Source: Thermobifida alba
Lineage (GTDB): Bacteria > Actinomycetota > Actinomycetes > Streptosporangiales > Streptosporangiaceae
Length of the DNA stretch: 64,000 bases
Reading direction: 5' to 3'
NCBI RefSeq assembly: GCF_023208015.1
Contig: NZ_CP051627.1
Location: 3,388,422 to 3,452,421, forward strand
Made by a program: the position numbers and the translations under genes. Below, piece by piece: positions 8,201-16,676 of this stretch. The notes under the pieces were generated by a model. It was not told the origin of the DNA and did no database searches. It saw nothing but the letters and a program-made list of their open reading frames with translations. Every line of letters starts with the position of its first letter. The first letter of the stretch is position 1.

Positions 8201-9373
8201 CTAGAAGGAGCGCGGCAGCCCGAGACTCTCGCCGATGTAGTTGCGGGCCATCTCGTTGCTGATCGGGCCGATGCGCAGCAGCCGCACGTCACGCCAGTAG
8301 CGCTGCATGTCGTACTCCATCGAGTAGCCGTAGCCGCCCAGCAACTGGATGCCGAAGTCGGCCGCTTCCACGGCGTACTCGGCGGCCAGGCACTTGGCCA
8401 TGGTCGCCTCCACGCCGCACGGCTTCCCGGCGCGCTCCAGCCAGGCCGCGCGGTAGGTGTGCATCCGCGCTGTCTCCAGCTTCATCGCGATGTCGGCGAT
8501 ACCGTGCTGGATCGCCTGCATCGCGCCGATCGGCTTCCCGAAGGCGTGCCGCTGCTTGGCGTACTCCACGGCGTCCTCCAGCACCCCCTGCAGGATGCCG
8601 GTACACATCGCCGCCACCATGATCCGCTCGCTGTTGAGCGAGGCCAGGATCTGTGTCCAGCCGTTGTCCACCTCGCCGATCACGTCCTCGTCGGGGACGA
8701 ACACGTCCTCGAAGGCCACCTCGCACGACTGCACCGAGCGCATGCCGAGCTTGGGGATGGGCCTGGCCGTCAGCCCCGGGGACCCGCCCCGGACCAGGAA
8801 GGCCGTCAGGCCGCGGGACGGCTTGTCCGCTTCGGAGGTGCGGGCCACCACCATGATCCGGTCGGCGGTGTTCGACATGGTCGACCAGATCTTGGTGCCG
8901 TTCAGCACGAACCCGCCGTCGACCCGGGTGGCCCGGGTCCGCATGGCGCGCAGCACGTCGGTGCCGCCGCCCGGTTCGGTCAGGGCGAAGGCGAACCTCG
9001 TCTCCCCCTTCGCGATCGAGGGCAGCAGTGCCCTCTTCTGCTCGTCCGTGCCGAAGGTGCTGACCGCCTTGGCGCCCGACCACACCGTGACGCCCCAGGC
9101 CCAGGCCAGCCCAGCCAGGGAACGGGACAGCTCCTCGCAGACGATCACCTGGTCGATCAGGTCACCGCCCTGGCCGCCGTACTCCTCGGGGATGCCGATG
9201 CCGTTGAGCCCGGCCTCGGCGATCCGCCGCGTCAGTTCGTAGGGGAACTCCTCCGCCGCCTCCCACTCGCGGGCCGCGGACTTGGGGCACTCCCGCTCCA
9301 CGAACTCGCGCACGGTCTGGCGGAGCAGCTCCTGCTCCTCGGTGAGCTCGAAGTTCAGCCCCGTACCAGCCAT
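8201..9373 (-). CDS. Acyl-CoA dehydrogenase
   Basis: FAD-dependent acyl-CoA dehydrogenase, 390 aa, catalysing the first oxidation of beta-oxidation. It shows the N-terminal helical domain (ELTEEQELLRQTVREFVERE), the beta domain with FALTEPGGGTD and NGTKIWSTMSNTAD, and the C-terminal helical domain ending LLGGYGYSMEYDMQRYWRD. The ATG at 9373 follows a GAGG-type ribosome site; it starts 28 bp after the acyl-CoA ligase stop, so ligase and dehydrogenase form one operon. Chain-length or branched-chain preference cannot be judged. Confidence 0.92.
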   Translation of the reverse strand: MAGTGLNFELTEEQELLRQTVREFVERECPKSAAREWEAAEEFPYELTRRIAEAGLNGIGIPEEYGGQGGDLIDQVIVCEELSRSLAGLAWAWGVTVWSGAKAVSTFGTDEQKRALLPSIAKGETRFAFALTEPGGGTDVLRAMRTRATRVDGGFVLNGTKIWSTMSNTADRIMVVARTSEADKPSRGLTAFLVRGGSPGLTARPIPKLGMRSVQSCEVAFEDVFVPDEDVIGEVDNGWTQILASLNSERIMVAAMCTGILQGVLEDAVEYAKQRHAFGKPIGAMQAIQHGIADIAMKLETARMHTYRAAWLERAGKPCGVEATMAKCLAAEYAVEAADFGIQLLGGYGYSMEYDMQRYWRDVRLLRIGPISNEMARNYIGESLGLPRSF

Positions 9374-9401
9374 CGTCCTCGCCCTCTTTCCACTGCCTGG
9401 T

Positions 9402-11120
9402 TCACCGTGTCCGCCCGACTGACGCGGACTGCTCGGCCTGCTCCGCGAGGAAGCGTTCACGGAGTTTGAACTTCTGGATCTTCGTGGTGGACATGGGCCA
9501 CTCGTCGCCCTTGACGAAGCGGACTGCCCGCGGCACCTTGAAGGAGGCGATCCTGCCCCGGCAGTGCTCGATCAGCTCCTCCTCGGTGGCCTCCCGGCCG
9601 TCGTGCAGCTCCGCGTAGACGACCGGCACCTCGACCAGACGGGGGTCGGGCACACCGATGGCCTGGGCGAGCTTGACCGCGGGGTGGGTGCCGATGTGGG
9701 CCTCGATCTCGGCAGGGGCCACGTTCTCCCCGCCGACCTTCATCATCTCCTTGATCCGCCCCAGGAACATGACCTGGCCGTGCTCGTTCACGGTCCCGTA
9801 GTCGCCGATGCGGATCCACCCGTCCTCCAGGACCGCCTCGGCGGTCTTCTCGGGGTCCCCGTAGTAGCCGGAGAAGGTGTTGTAGCCGCGGATGTGCAGC
9901 TCTCCCGGCTCGTTGGGGCCGAGCACCGTGCCGTCGGGCCCGACCACGCGGATCTCCACCCCGGGCTGGACCGTGCCGCACCCGTAGAGCCGCTGTTCCT
10001 CGCTGTCGGTGACCCGGTTGAAGCTCGCCGGGCCGCACTCGGTCGCGCCGTAGGTGGTCAGCTGCACGGCGTGCGGGGCGAACTTCTGGAACTGCTTGAG
10101 CGTCTCGGGCGGGGCGACGTTGAGGTAGGCCTTGACCGAGCTGAGGTCGGTCTCGGGGAAGCGGGGGTGGGTGAGCATCGCCTGCATGATCGGCGGATAG
10201 GTCGGGTACAGCAGGGTGGCCCGCTCCTCCTCGATCTGCTTCAGGGAGCGCTCGGCGTCGAACCAGGCGTCGGTGATGAAGGTCCCCCCGTGGCCGAGGG
10301 TGAAGGTCAGCGGCCCCAGCGCGGCGACGTGGAACAGGGGCAGCGGGTCCCAGAAGCGGTCCTCTTCCGTCATCCCGAAGCAGCGCCCGGTACTCATCCA
10401 GATGCGGATGAACGCCTCGTGGGTCAGCATCGCGCCCCGGGGCTCGCTGGTGGTCCCCGAGGTGTAGAGGATCATCATCAGGTCCCGCAGTGCCACGCCG
10501 GAGCAGGAGCGTGCCAGCTCGTCGGCGTCCGCCCGTTCCGCCATGGCGCGGAACTCGGCCCCGGTGACCAGCCCCGGCTGGGGCCCGTCGGCCAGGGTGA
10601 CCACCGCCCGCAGCTCCGGGAAGTCGGGGAGGTCCAGGCGGGCCGGGTCGGAGGCCTCGCCGAGTCCGGGGAGGCCGTCCCTGAGCAGCTGGGCGAAGTC
10701 GGTACGGGGTCCGCAGTCGGTGGTGATGACCGCGCTCAGATCGGCGTCCTTGACCAGGAACTTCAGTTCGCTCGTGCGGTAGCGGGCGTTGATGGGGACG
10801 ACGACCCCGCCCATCATCGCGATCCCGAAGAGGCTGGAGACGAGGTCGGGGTGGTTGGTCATGAGGATGCCGACGTGCTGCCGGGGGCGGATGCCCAGTC
10901 CGCGCAGCGAGCGCGCGATGCTCCAGGCGCGGTCGGCGAGCTCGCGGTAGGTGATGCGGCGGTCGGGGAAGACGACGGCCTCCTTGTCCGGCCACCTCCG
11001 GGCGCCCCGCAGGAGCAGCTGCCCCATGGGGAGTATCTCCTCAGCGAGCGCCACCGCCGCGTGGCCTGCTTCTGCCGCTGTCTCCTGACCCCATCCCTGC
11101 GTGATCTGAGGTTGCCCCAT
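9402..11120 (-). CDS. AMP-forming acyl-CoA ligase
   Basis: ANL-superfamily acyl-CoA synthetase of 572 aa, activating a carboxylic acid with ATP and CoA. Motifs: MILYTSGTTSEPRGAML (ATP-binding A3), TTYGATECG (A5), DGWIRIGDYG (A7), FLGRIKEMMKVGGENV (hinge) and the C-terminal Lys region in STTKIQKFKLR. The ATG at 11120 has GGGAG seven bases upstream. It is first in the operon with the acyl-CoA dehydrogenase and is preceded by operator site C. It would supply the acyl-CoA handled by the dehydrogenase, hydratases and thiolase of the same island. Confidence 0.92.
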   Translation of the reverse strand: MGQPQITQGWGQETAAEAGHAAVALAEEILPMGQLLLRGARRWPDKEAVVFPDRRITYRELADRAWSIARSLRGLGIRPRQHVGILMTNHPDLVSSLFGIAMMGGVVVPINARYRTSELKFLVKDADLSAVITTDCGPRTDFAQLLRDGLPGLGEASDPARLDLPDFPELRAVVTLADGPQPGLVTGAEFRAMAERADADELARSCSGVALRDLMMILYTSGTTSEPRGAMLTHEAFIRIWMSTGRCFGMTEEDRFWDPLPLFHVAALGPLTFTLGHGGTFITDAWFDAERSLKQIEEERATLLYPTYPPIMQAMLTHPRFPETDLSSVKAYLNVAPPETLKQFQKFAPHAVQLTTYGATECGPASFNRVTDSEEQRLYGCGTVQPGVEIRVVGPDGTVLGPNEPGELHIRGYNTFSGYYGDPEKTAEAVLEDGWIRIGDYGTVNEHGQVMFLGRIKEMMKVGGENVAPAEIEAHIGTHPAVKLAQAIGVPDPRLVEVPVVYAELHDGREATEEELIEHCRGRIASFKVPRAVRFVKGDEWPMSTTKIQKFKLRERFLAEQAEQSASVGRTR

Positions 11121-11198
11121 CAGAACGCTCCCTTTCGCCGGGTCCCGGAGGTCAGCCGGACCCCCTGCTTTCTCCTTCGGCCGGTCCACGATAAGCAG

Positions 11199-11218
11199 AT
11201 AACCATCCGGTTGATTAT
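11199..11218. promoter_or_regulatory. TetR-like operator, site C (upstream of the acyl-CoA ligase)
   Basis: ATAACCATCCGGTTGATTAT; ends ATAA...TTAT, core AACCATCCGGTT. 79 bp before the ligase start and aligned without gaps to sites A, B and D. Confidence 0.55.
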
Positions 11219-11275
11219 CAACGTCATATGTGATGCGGGACACGGAAAGATCCGTGTGCCGCGCTGCCCGTCGGC

Positions 11276-12280
11276 TCAGGAAGAGAGCGGCGCGATCACC
11301 TCTTCGCCGAAGCGGGCGATCGCCTCCAGCGTGGCCTCGTGTCCGGGGCCGCCCGGCTGCCGCATCCGCAGCGCGATGTACTCGCACCCGGTGATCTCGG
11401 CCCACTGCTTGACTTCCTCGCGGATGTCGGCGCCGCTGCCGTAGAGGAACCGCCCGGGAGCAACGAGCTCGGGGGTGAAGTCGCTGCGGTCGCGCACCTC
11501 GTCCACCCAGGGTTCGAACTCGCGCAGGTAGGTGCCGACGTTGAAGTACAGCCGGTGCACCGCCATCGCGCTGGGCAGCCAGGTCTTCTCGCAGTCGGCG
11601 CGCGAGTCCCCGATCCAGCCGTCCCGGAACAGGGCGACCTTCGGGGTGCGCCCCGCCGCCCGGGCGCTCTCCCGGTAGCGCTCGGCCAGCTTGGCGATGA
11701 CGTCGACGTGCCGCTGCGGGTCGGCGAGCCAGACGTCGGCCTGTTCACCGGCGAGCTTCAGCCCGCGGGGACCGTGGGTGCCCATCCAGATCTCCGGCGC
11801 GCGGTCGCCGTAGGGCGCGGGGGTCACTTGACCGGTGTATCCGTGCAGGTCGAAGGGTTCGCTGCGCCACGCCGCACGCACCACGTCCAGCATCTGGACG
11901 AGTCTGCGGAACCGGCTCTCCCGCGGCACCCCGTAGAGGGCGAAGTCGGGGACCTGGTGGGCGACCCCCAGACCGAGGAGGGCGCGTCCCTTGGTGAGCC
12001 AGCTCAGCATGATCAGGTCCTCGGCCACCCGGACCGGGTGGTGCAGCGGGCCGGCCAGTACGGCCTGACCCACCCGGATGCGCTGGGTGCCCTCCACCAG
12101 CGCGGCACCGAGGAGCTGGGGGGACACCAGTCCGCCGCCCCGCGCCGAGTGGAACTCGGGGAGGAAGAAGGCGTCGAACCCCGCGGCATCAGCCGCGGCC
12201 ACCTCCGCCCGCAGTTCATCCAGGAGGACGTCGAGGGGTGTGCCGACACTCTGGATCGGCAGGATGATTCCAAACCGCAT
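11276..12280 (-). CDS. LLM-class flavin-dependent oxidoreductase
   Basis: Luciferase-like TIM-barrel monooxygenase or dehydrogenase, 334 aa, using FMN or F420. Typical features are MRFGIILPIQSVG, the second strand FDAFFLPEFHSA, GQAVLAGPLHHPVRVAEDLIMLSWLTKGR and GLGVAH. The start MRFG at 12280 was preferred over in-frame codons upstream because it begins the barrel. The gene is a single transcription unit with operator site D 72 bp upstream, so it is probably co-regulated with the acyl-CoA genes. The cofactor and substrate cannot be assigned. Confidence 0.85.
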   Translation of the reverse strand: MRFGIILPIQSVGTPLDVLLDELRAEVAAADAAGFDAFFLPEFHSARGGGLVSPQLLGAALVEGTQRIRVGQAVLAGPLHHPVRVAEDLIMLSWLTKGRALLGLGVAHQVPDFALYGVPRESRFRRLVQMLDVVRAAWRSEPFDLHGYTGQVTPAPYGDRAPEIWMGTHGPRGLKLAGEQADVWLADPQRHVDVIAKLAERYRESARAAGRTPKVALFRDGWIGDSRADCEKTWLPSAMAVHRLYFNVGTYLREFEPWVDEVRDRSDFTPELVAPGRFLYGSGADIREEVKQWAEITGCEYIALRMRQPGGPGHEATLEAIARFGEEVIAPLSS

Positions 12281-12627
12281 GGCCGCCTCCGACCGAGGTG
12301 GACCAGCGAGCACCGCCCACCTCTGACAACGTGATGGAAGAGTACCTGGAATTTACTAACTAGTCAGAAGAAAAGCAATGCTCCGGGAACGGTTCTCCCC
12401 AGCCCCGTCCGCACTGTCGGCCACGCGCGACGTCCTTACCGGAACCGTCCTCCCCTCCCCGTCCGGACAGTGAGGTCGCGATCCGCATGCCCCGCCCCTT
12501 CGCCCCCGTTTCCCGCGGAGCCTCCCCGACTTCCGCGGCCTCCGCACGACCGCCCAGGTGTGGTGCGCGTCCCACCGTCCTGGCTGTTCGGCGGCTGAGT
12601 GGAGCGGTCTCCGGCGTCTTCCGGAGC
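12281..12627. other. Intergenic region with operator D and no gene
   Basis: 347 bp between the LLM gene start and the end of the DMT transporter gene. Besides the operator at 12352-12371, it contains CACTGTC at 12412-12418 answered by GACAGTG at 12466-12472, and a weak 6-bp hairpin (12609-12626) just after the DMT stop. No credible coding frame was seen. Confidence 0.5.
12352..12371. promoter_or_regulatory. TetR-like operator, site D (upstream of the LLM oxidoreductase)
   Basis: TTTACTAACTAGTCAGAAGA; same TTTAC and GTCAG elements and spacing as site B. 72 bp before the gene. Confidence 0.5.
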
Positions 12628-13575
12628 TCAGAGCAGTTGGATGGCCAGCGATCCGGCGAGCAGCAGGAGCAGACCGGTGATCCGCGGGGTGTTCATGGGG
12701 CGTCGGGGCATCCGGAGCAGCCCGTAGTGGTCGACAGCGGCGGAGGTGAGCTGCTGGCCGGGCACGGTGAGGGCGACTGTGACGGCGGCCCCGATGACCG
12801 GAATGGCCAGGAAGGTGCCGGTGACGTATCCGGCGGCGCATGCCGCGCCGAGCCAGCCCCACCACGGCATGCCTCGGAGCGGAGCGAACCGTGGGCGCGG
12901 GGTGCGGTTGGTGGCACGCAGCACGAACAGCACGACGGCGATGGTGAGGGTGGCCACCGTGAAACTGACGAGCGCGACGGCGAGCGGCTCGCCGAGGTCC
13001 TCCCGCAGTCCGGCGTTGACCGCCCCCTGGACCGGCAGCACGGCGCCCGCCAGGAAGCCCAGCGTGATCCACCCGACGCGGCTCAGCCGGAAACCGGGCT
13101 CCGCCGTGTCCGGGGCGGGTACGGCGGCGCGCCGCTGGGCCCGGATGATGACGACGATGCCTGCCAGGACCGCGACGGAGCCGAGGACCATACCCGCGTC
13201 GAGCGCCTCGCGTTCCACTCCCAGCAGTCCGAACAGGTCGAGGCCGAGCGAGGCGAACATCTGGCCCGTGACGAACAGTCCGACGGAGGCCACCGCGCCC
13301 AGACGCGGAAACAGCAGGATGCTGCAGGTGATGTAGAAGGGGCTGGCCAGACCGCCGAGGAGGTGCCACCCCGTGGCTTCGGGCAGGCGTCCCAGCGCGC
13401 CCAGAGACCCCACGACCAGGGCGAGGAGCGCGAGCAGTCCAGTTGCGAGCGCCAGTTGGATCGTCGACGCCCCGTAGGGCGTGCCGACAGCCTTGTTGAG
13501 CTGGAGGTTCATCGAGGCCTGAACGGCCAGCAGACAACCGACCAGCAGCGCCACGGCGAGGAAGGCGGTGTACAT
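12628..13575 (-). CDS. DMT-family transporter (YdcZ/DUF606 type)
   Basis: Membrane protein of 315 aa with about ten hydrophobic helices arranged as two similar halves, each beginning with a GxxLxxQxxxNxxL-like element (GCLLAVQASMNLQL in the first, GAVLPVQGAVNAGL in the second). This duplicated layout is that of DMT_YdcZ proteins, presumed small-molecule exporters. It is divergently transcribed from a TetR regulator with an operator in the 101-bp gap, the classic layout of a regulated efflux pump. The substrate is not predictable. Confidence 0.82.
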   Translation of the reverse strand: MYTAFLAVALLVGCLLAVQASMNLQLNKAVGTPYGASTIQLALATGLLALLALVVGSLGALGRLPEATGWHLLGGLASPFYITCSILLFPRLGAVASVGLFVTGQMFASLGLDLFGLLGVEREALDAGMVLGSVAVLAGIVVIIRAQRRAAVPAPDTAEPGFRLSRVGWITLGFLAGAVLPVQGAVNAGLREDLGEPLAVALVSFTVATLTIAVVLFVLRATNRTPRPRFAPLRGMPWWGWLGAACAAGYVTGTFLAIPVIGAAVTVALTVPGQQLTSAAVDHYGLLRMPRRPMNTPRITGLLLLLAGSLAIQLL

Positions 13576-13598
13576 GGCTCTCCCGGGCCAACCTAATC

Positions 13599-13658
13599 GG
13601 ACATAGTGTCCACTTAAACTAGTCTTCCAGGGAACAAGCGGTCAATATGTCCATTTAA
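13599..13658. promoter_or_regulatory. Operator region between DMT pump and TetR gene
   Basis: GGACATAGTGTCC (13599-13611) is a 5+5 palindrome around TAG. TGTCCACTTAA (13607-13617) is repeated with one change as TGTCCATTTAA (13648-13658), 41 bp later. This fits TetR control of both divergent genes. Confidence 0.6.
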
Positions 13659-13676
13659 TGTGCGGCGAAAGATAGG

Positions 13677-14357
13677 GTGTCGTTCATGAACGATGGCGAC
13701 GAGTCGAGCCACCCGAACCCGCTGGACCTCCGGTCCGCCGACGGCTCTTCGACCGGCGAGCCGTCAACGCCTCCCCGCAGGCCCCGGCGTCGCACCAGAG
13801 AACGCGCCGACGCGGCGCACAACCGGGAACGGATCCTGGCCGCCGCCGAGCGCCTGTTCGCCACAGCCGATCCCCGCACGGTCACCATGGGACAGTTGGC
13901 CGAGGCCGCCGGCGTGGGCCGGGCCACCCTCTACCGCCGCTTCCCCACTCCTGCCGACGTCGCGGTGGCACTCCTGGACGAGCACGAACGCCGCCTCCAG
14001 GAGGCGATGCTGCACGGCCCTCCACCGCTCGGTCCCGGCGCTCCGCCCGCCGAACGGCTGGCCGCCTTCTACACCGCGGCCGTCGACCTGTTGGAACGCC
14101 ACCTGCCGCTGGCTCTGGGCGCGGAGACCGGAGCGCGGCGGTTCGCCACCGGCGCCTACGGTTTCTGGCGTGCCCACGTGCACACCCTGCTCGTGGCGGC
14201 GGGGACGCCCGACCCCGACGTGCTCGTCGACGTGCTGCTCACCCCGCTCGACCCGGAGCTGTACCGCCACCAGCGCCACACCGTGGGCCTGCCGCGCGAC
14301 CGGATCACCCGCTCCCTGGGCTGGCTGGCCCGCCGTGCCCTCGAAGGCCCCGGATGA
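13677..14357 (+). CDS. TetR-family transcriptional regulator
   Basis: 226-aa TetR-like repressor. The DNA-binding domain follows an unusually long, charged and disordered N-terminus of about 45 residues; the helix-turn-helix reads TMGQLAEAAGVGRATLYRRF. The C-terminal half is an alpha-helical ligand domain without recognisable specificity. Two starts are possible (GTG 13677 or ATG 13686), neither with a good ribosome site. It probably represses itself and the divergent DMT transporter through the GGACA...TGTCC operator, with the transporter substrate as inducer. Confidence 0.85.
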   Translation: MSFMNDGDESSHPNPLDLRSADGSSTGEPSTPPRRPRRRTRERADAAHNRERILAAAERLFATADPRTVTMGQLAEAAGVGRATLYRRFPTPADVAVALLDEHERRLQEAMLHGPPPLGPGAPPAERLAAFYTAAVDLLERHLPLALGAETGARRFATGAYGFWRAHVHTLLVAAGTPDPDVLVDVLLTPLDPELYRHQRHTVGLPRDRITRSLGWLARRALEGPG

Positions 14358-14875
14358 TCCGACGCCCGGGGGCGCGAAGACACCGGAAGCTGGCGCTTCC
14401 ACGGGAGCCGTCGTGGGACGGGAGTTCGAGACGGTGAGATTTCACCCCGGAACCCACCAAGATCGTCACTTTTTGGCATGCCGCAGGATAGAGTTTGAGT
14501 AGGCCCGGTAAGCACCGACCCCACCCTCCTCCCACCCCGGAGGATGTTGCTGCCGTGTGCCCTCCTGTCGCCTGAGCACTCCGGACCCCGTCGTGGACAC
14601 CATCCCCGGCGGGCGATCGGGCAAGCCAACCGATCGCGTCCGAGCCGCGCACCCGCCCCCACCGCGCCCGCCCCGGCGACCCGGACGAACCTTCCCGCGG
14701 ACCGGGACCTCGGGACCACCCCTGCCCCGGCTCCGTTCGTGTCGTGTCCGTCCACCCCTCCCGGCCGGCCGCGCCCCGGCCCCGGCCGGACACCCTCCGT
14801 GGCAGCACCGCCGCGGAGGGCTCCCAGCCCGCCCGCAGCACGCCCTTTCCTACGGCGTCCCCCCGTCGAAGGCTT
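14358..14875. other. Intergenic region upstream of a small unknown gene
   Basis: 518 bp. AT-richer patch at about 14460-14500 (CACTTTTTGGCATGCC and TAGAGT) that may be a promoter, and an 8-bp inverted repeat GCGATCGG/CCGATCGC at 14613-14637. The rest is C-rich with no frame of convincing composition. I see no known riboswitch. Confidence 0.4.
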
Positions 14876-15160
14876 GTGACCGTGTACCACCTCATTCCCT
14901 CCGAGGACCTGCGACTCGCCCGCGAGGAGTTCCCCCACTACGAGATCTGCGTGCTCCACGACGACGCCGGAATCCCGGAGGTGACCGCCGTCCTCAAACC
15001 CCCCTACCAGGGCATCGGGCTGGCCGTCCTGGTGTGTGCCGCCACCGTCTCCGAACTGGTCCACACGCTGCGCACCGCGCCCAAGTCCCGGCTGCCCCGC
15101 CGCAACCCGAACCGCCGCTACTGGCCCCGCCCCTGGGAGCTGCGTCCCCGTCCGCACTGA
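14876..15160 (+). CDS. Small protein of unknown function
   Basis: 94 aa, starting at a GTG with GAAGG five bases before it. The first 65 residues look like a compact alpha/beta domain (VYHLIPSEDLRLAREEFPHYE, then VTAVLKPPYQGIGLAVLV); the last 30 are very basic and Pro/Arg-rich, ending in a run of RRNPNRRYW. No signal peptide or membrane segment is clear. I do not recognise the family. It is followed 94 bp later by the sulfatase operon. The good ribosome site and third-position GC support a real gene. Confidence 0.6.
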   Translation: MTVYHLIPSEDLRLAREEFPHYEICVLHDDAGIPEVTAVLKPPYQGIGLAVLVCAATVSELVHTLRTAPKSRLPRRNPNRRYWPRPWELRPRPH

Positions 15161-15254
15161 CCCGTCCCCCGGTCGGCCGCCCCCGGACCCCGTGCATACG
15201 GCGGGGCCCACGGGGTAGTCGGGCGCCGCCCGAGCAGCACGGGAGGGAGGCCCC

Positions 15255-16676
15255 ATGACCGGGAGCGCCGGAGGAGCGGAACGGACCTTCACGAGCACGG
15301 GACGGGGACGCCCCGAACGGCCCCCCAACATCCTGTTCATCCTCGCCGACGACCTGGGCTGGGCCGATCTGGGCTGCTACGGTTCGACGGCCATCCGCAC
15401 CCCCAACCTCGACCGGCTCGCCGCCCGGGGAGTGCGCTTCACCCACGGCTACGCGGGATCGCCGTGGTGCTCCTCCACCCGGATCAGCCTGTACACCGGG
15501 CGTTTCCCCGGGCGGCTGCAGGCGGGACTGGAGGAGCCGCTCACCACCCACGCCCCGGGCAACGGCATCCCCGCCGACCACCCCACCCTGGCGTCGCTGC
15601 TCACCGAAGCCGGGTACGCCACCGCGATGTTCGGCAAGTGGCACTGCGGATGGCTGCCCTGGTACAGCCCGCTCCGCTCCGGCTTCGGCACCTTCTTCGG
15701 CAACCTCGACGGCGCCATCGACTACTTCGAGCACGTCAACACCATCGGCGAACCCGACCTGTACGAGGGGGAGACCCCGGTCGAGCAGGCGGGCTACTAC
15801 ACGTCGCTGCTGTCCGAACGCGCCGCCGCCTACATCGCCGACCACCGCGACGGCCCGTTCTACGTGCAGCTCAACTACACCGCGCCGCACTGGCCGTGGG
15901 AGGGCCCCGAGGACCGCGCGGTCGGGCGGGAGATCCGCCGCCGCTACCGGCAGGACCGCGAGAACTCGCCGCTGATGCACCTGGACGGCGGCTCCCTGGC
16001 CAAGTACGCCGAACTCGTCGAGGCCCTGGACGAGGGCGTCGGGCGGGTGCTGGCCGCACTGGAGGACGCCGGGGCCGCCGAGCACACCATCACCCTGTTC
16101 ACCTCCGACAACGGCGGTGAGCGGTGGTCGAAGAACTGGCCGTTCGTGGGAGAGAAGGGCGACCTCACCGAGGGCGGCATCCGGGTGCCGCTGATCCTGT
16201 CCTGGCCCGCCGCGGTGGCCGGGAACCAGGCGAGCGACCGGCCCGTCATCACCATGGACTGGACGGCGACCCTGCTCGCCGCGGCCGGGACCGCCCCCCA
16301 CCCCGACTGGCCGCTGGACGGGGTGGACCTGCTCCCCTGGCTGGTGGACGGGGCGGACTTCCCCGACCACGACCTGTTCTGGCGCACCTCCAACCAGGGG
16401 GCGCTGCGGCGGGGCCGGTTCAAGTACCTGCGCGACGGACGCGACCGCGCCGTGCTGGGCAACTGGCCGCGCCGTTTCGGCGACTACCACCTGCTGTACG
16501 ACGTGACGGTGGACGGCCGGGAGCGGGCCGACATCGCCGAGCACCACCCCGACGTGCTCGCCGAACTGCGGGCGGCGTGGGAGCGCACCGCGGCCGGCCT
16601 GCTGCCCGTCCCGCCCGCCCATCCGGGCCGGCCGCGTCCTCCCGAAGGCGGCCCCGTCGTCAGCGCACCCGACTGA
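15255..16676 (+). CDS. Sulfatase (formylglycine-type), cytosolic
   Basis: 473 aa of the alkaline-phosphatase-like sulfatase family, hydrolysing sulfate esters. Metal and active-site motifs are present: FILADDLGWADLG, GKWHCG, TSDNGGE, and a Lys/Arg-rich C-terminus. The formylglycine site reads CSSTRISLYTGR: the usual CxPxR or CxAxR has Ser at the third position, which is atypical. No signal peptide is visible, so the enzyme should act in the cytosol. GGGAGG precedes the ATG. The stop overlaps the next gene (TGATG), a BASS-family importer, suggesting import of a sulfated compound followed by desulfation. Confidence 0.88.
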   Translation: MTGSAGGAERTFTSTGRGRPERPPNILFILADDLGWADLGCYGSTAIRTPNLDRLAARGVRFTHGYAGSPWCSSTRISLYTGRFPGRLQAGLEEPLTTHAPGNGIPADHPTLASLLTEAGYATAMFGKWHCGWLPWYSPLRSGFGTFFGNLDGAIDYFEHVNTIGEPDLYEGETPVEQAGYYTSLLSERAAAYIADHRDGPFYVQLNYTAPHWPWEGPEDRAVGREIRRRYRQDRENSPLMHLDGGSLAKYAELVEALDEGVGRVLAALEDAGAAEHTITLFTSDNGGERWSKNWPFVGEKGDLTEGGIRVPLILSWPAAVAGNQASDRPVITMDWTATLLAAAGTAPHPDWPLDGVDLLPWLVDGADFPDHDLFWRTSNQGALRRGRFKYLRDGRDRAVLGNWPRRFGDYHLLYDVTVDGRERADIAEHHPDVLAELRAAWERTAAGLLPVPPAHPGRPRPPEGGPVVSAPD

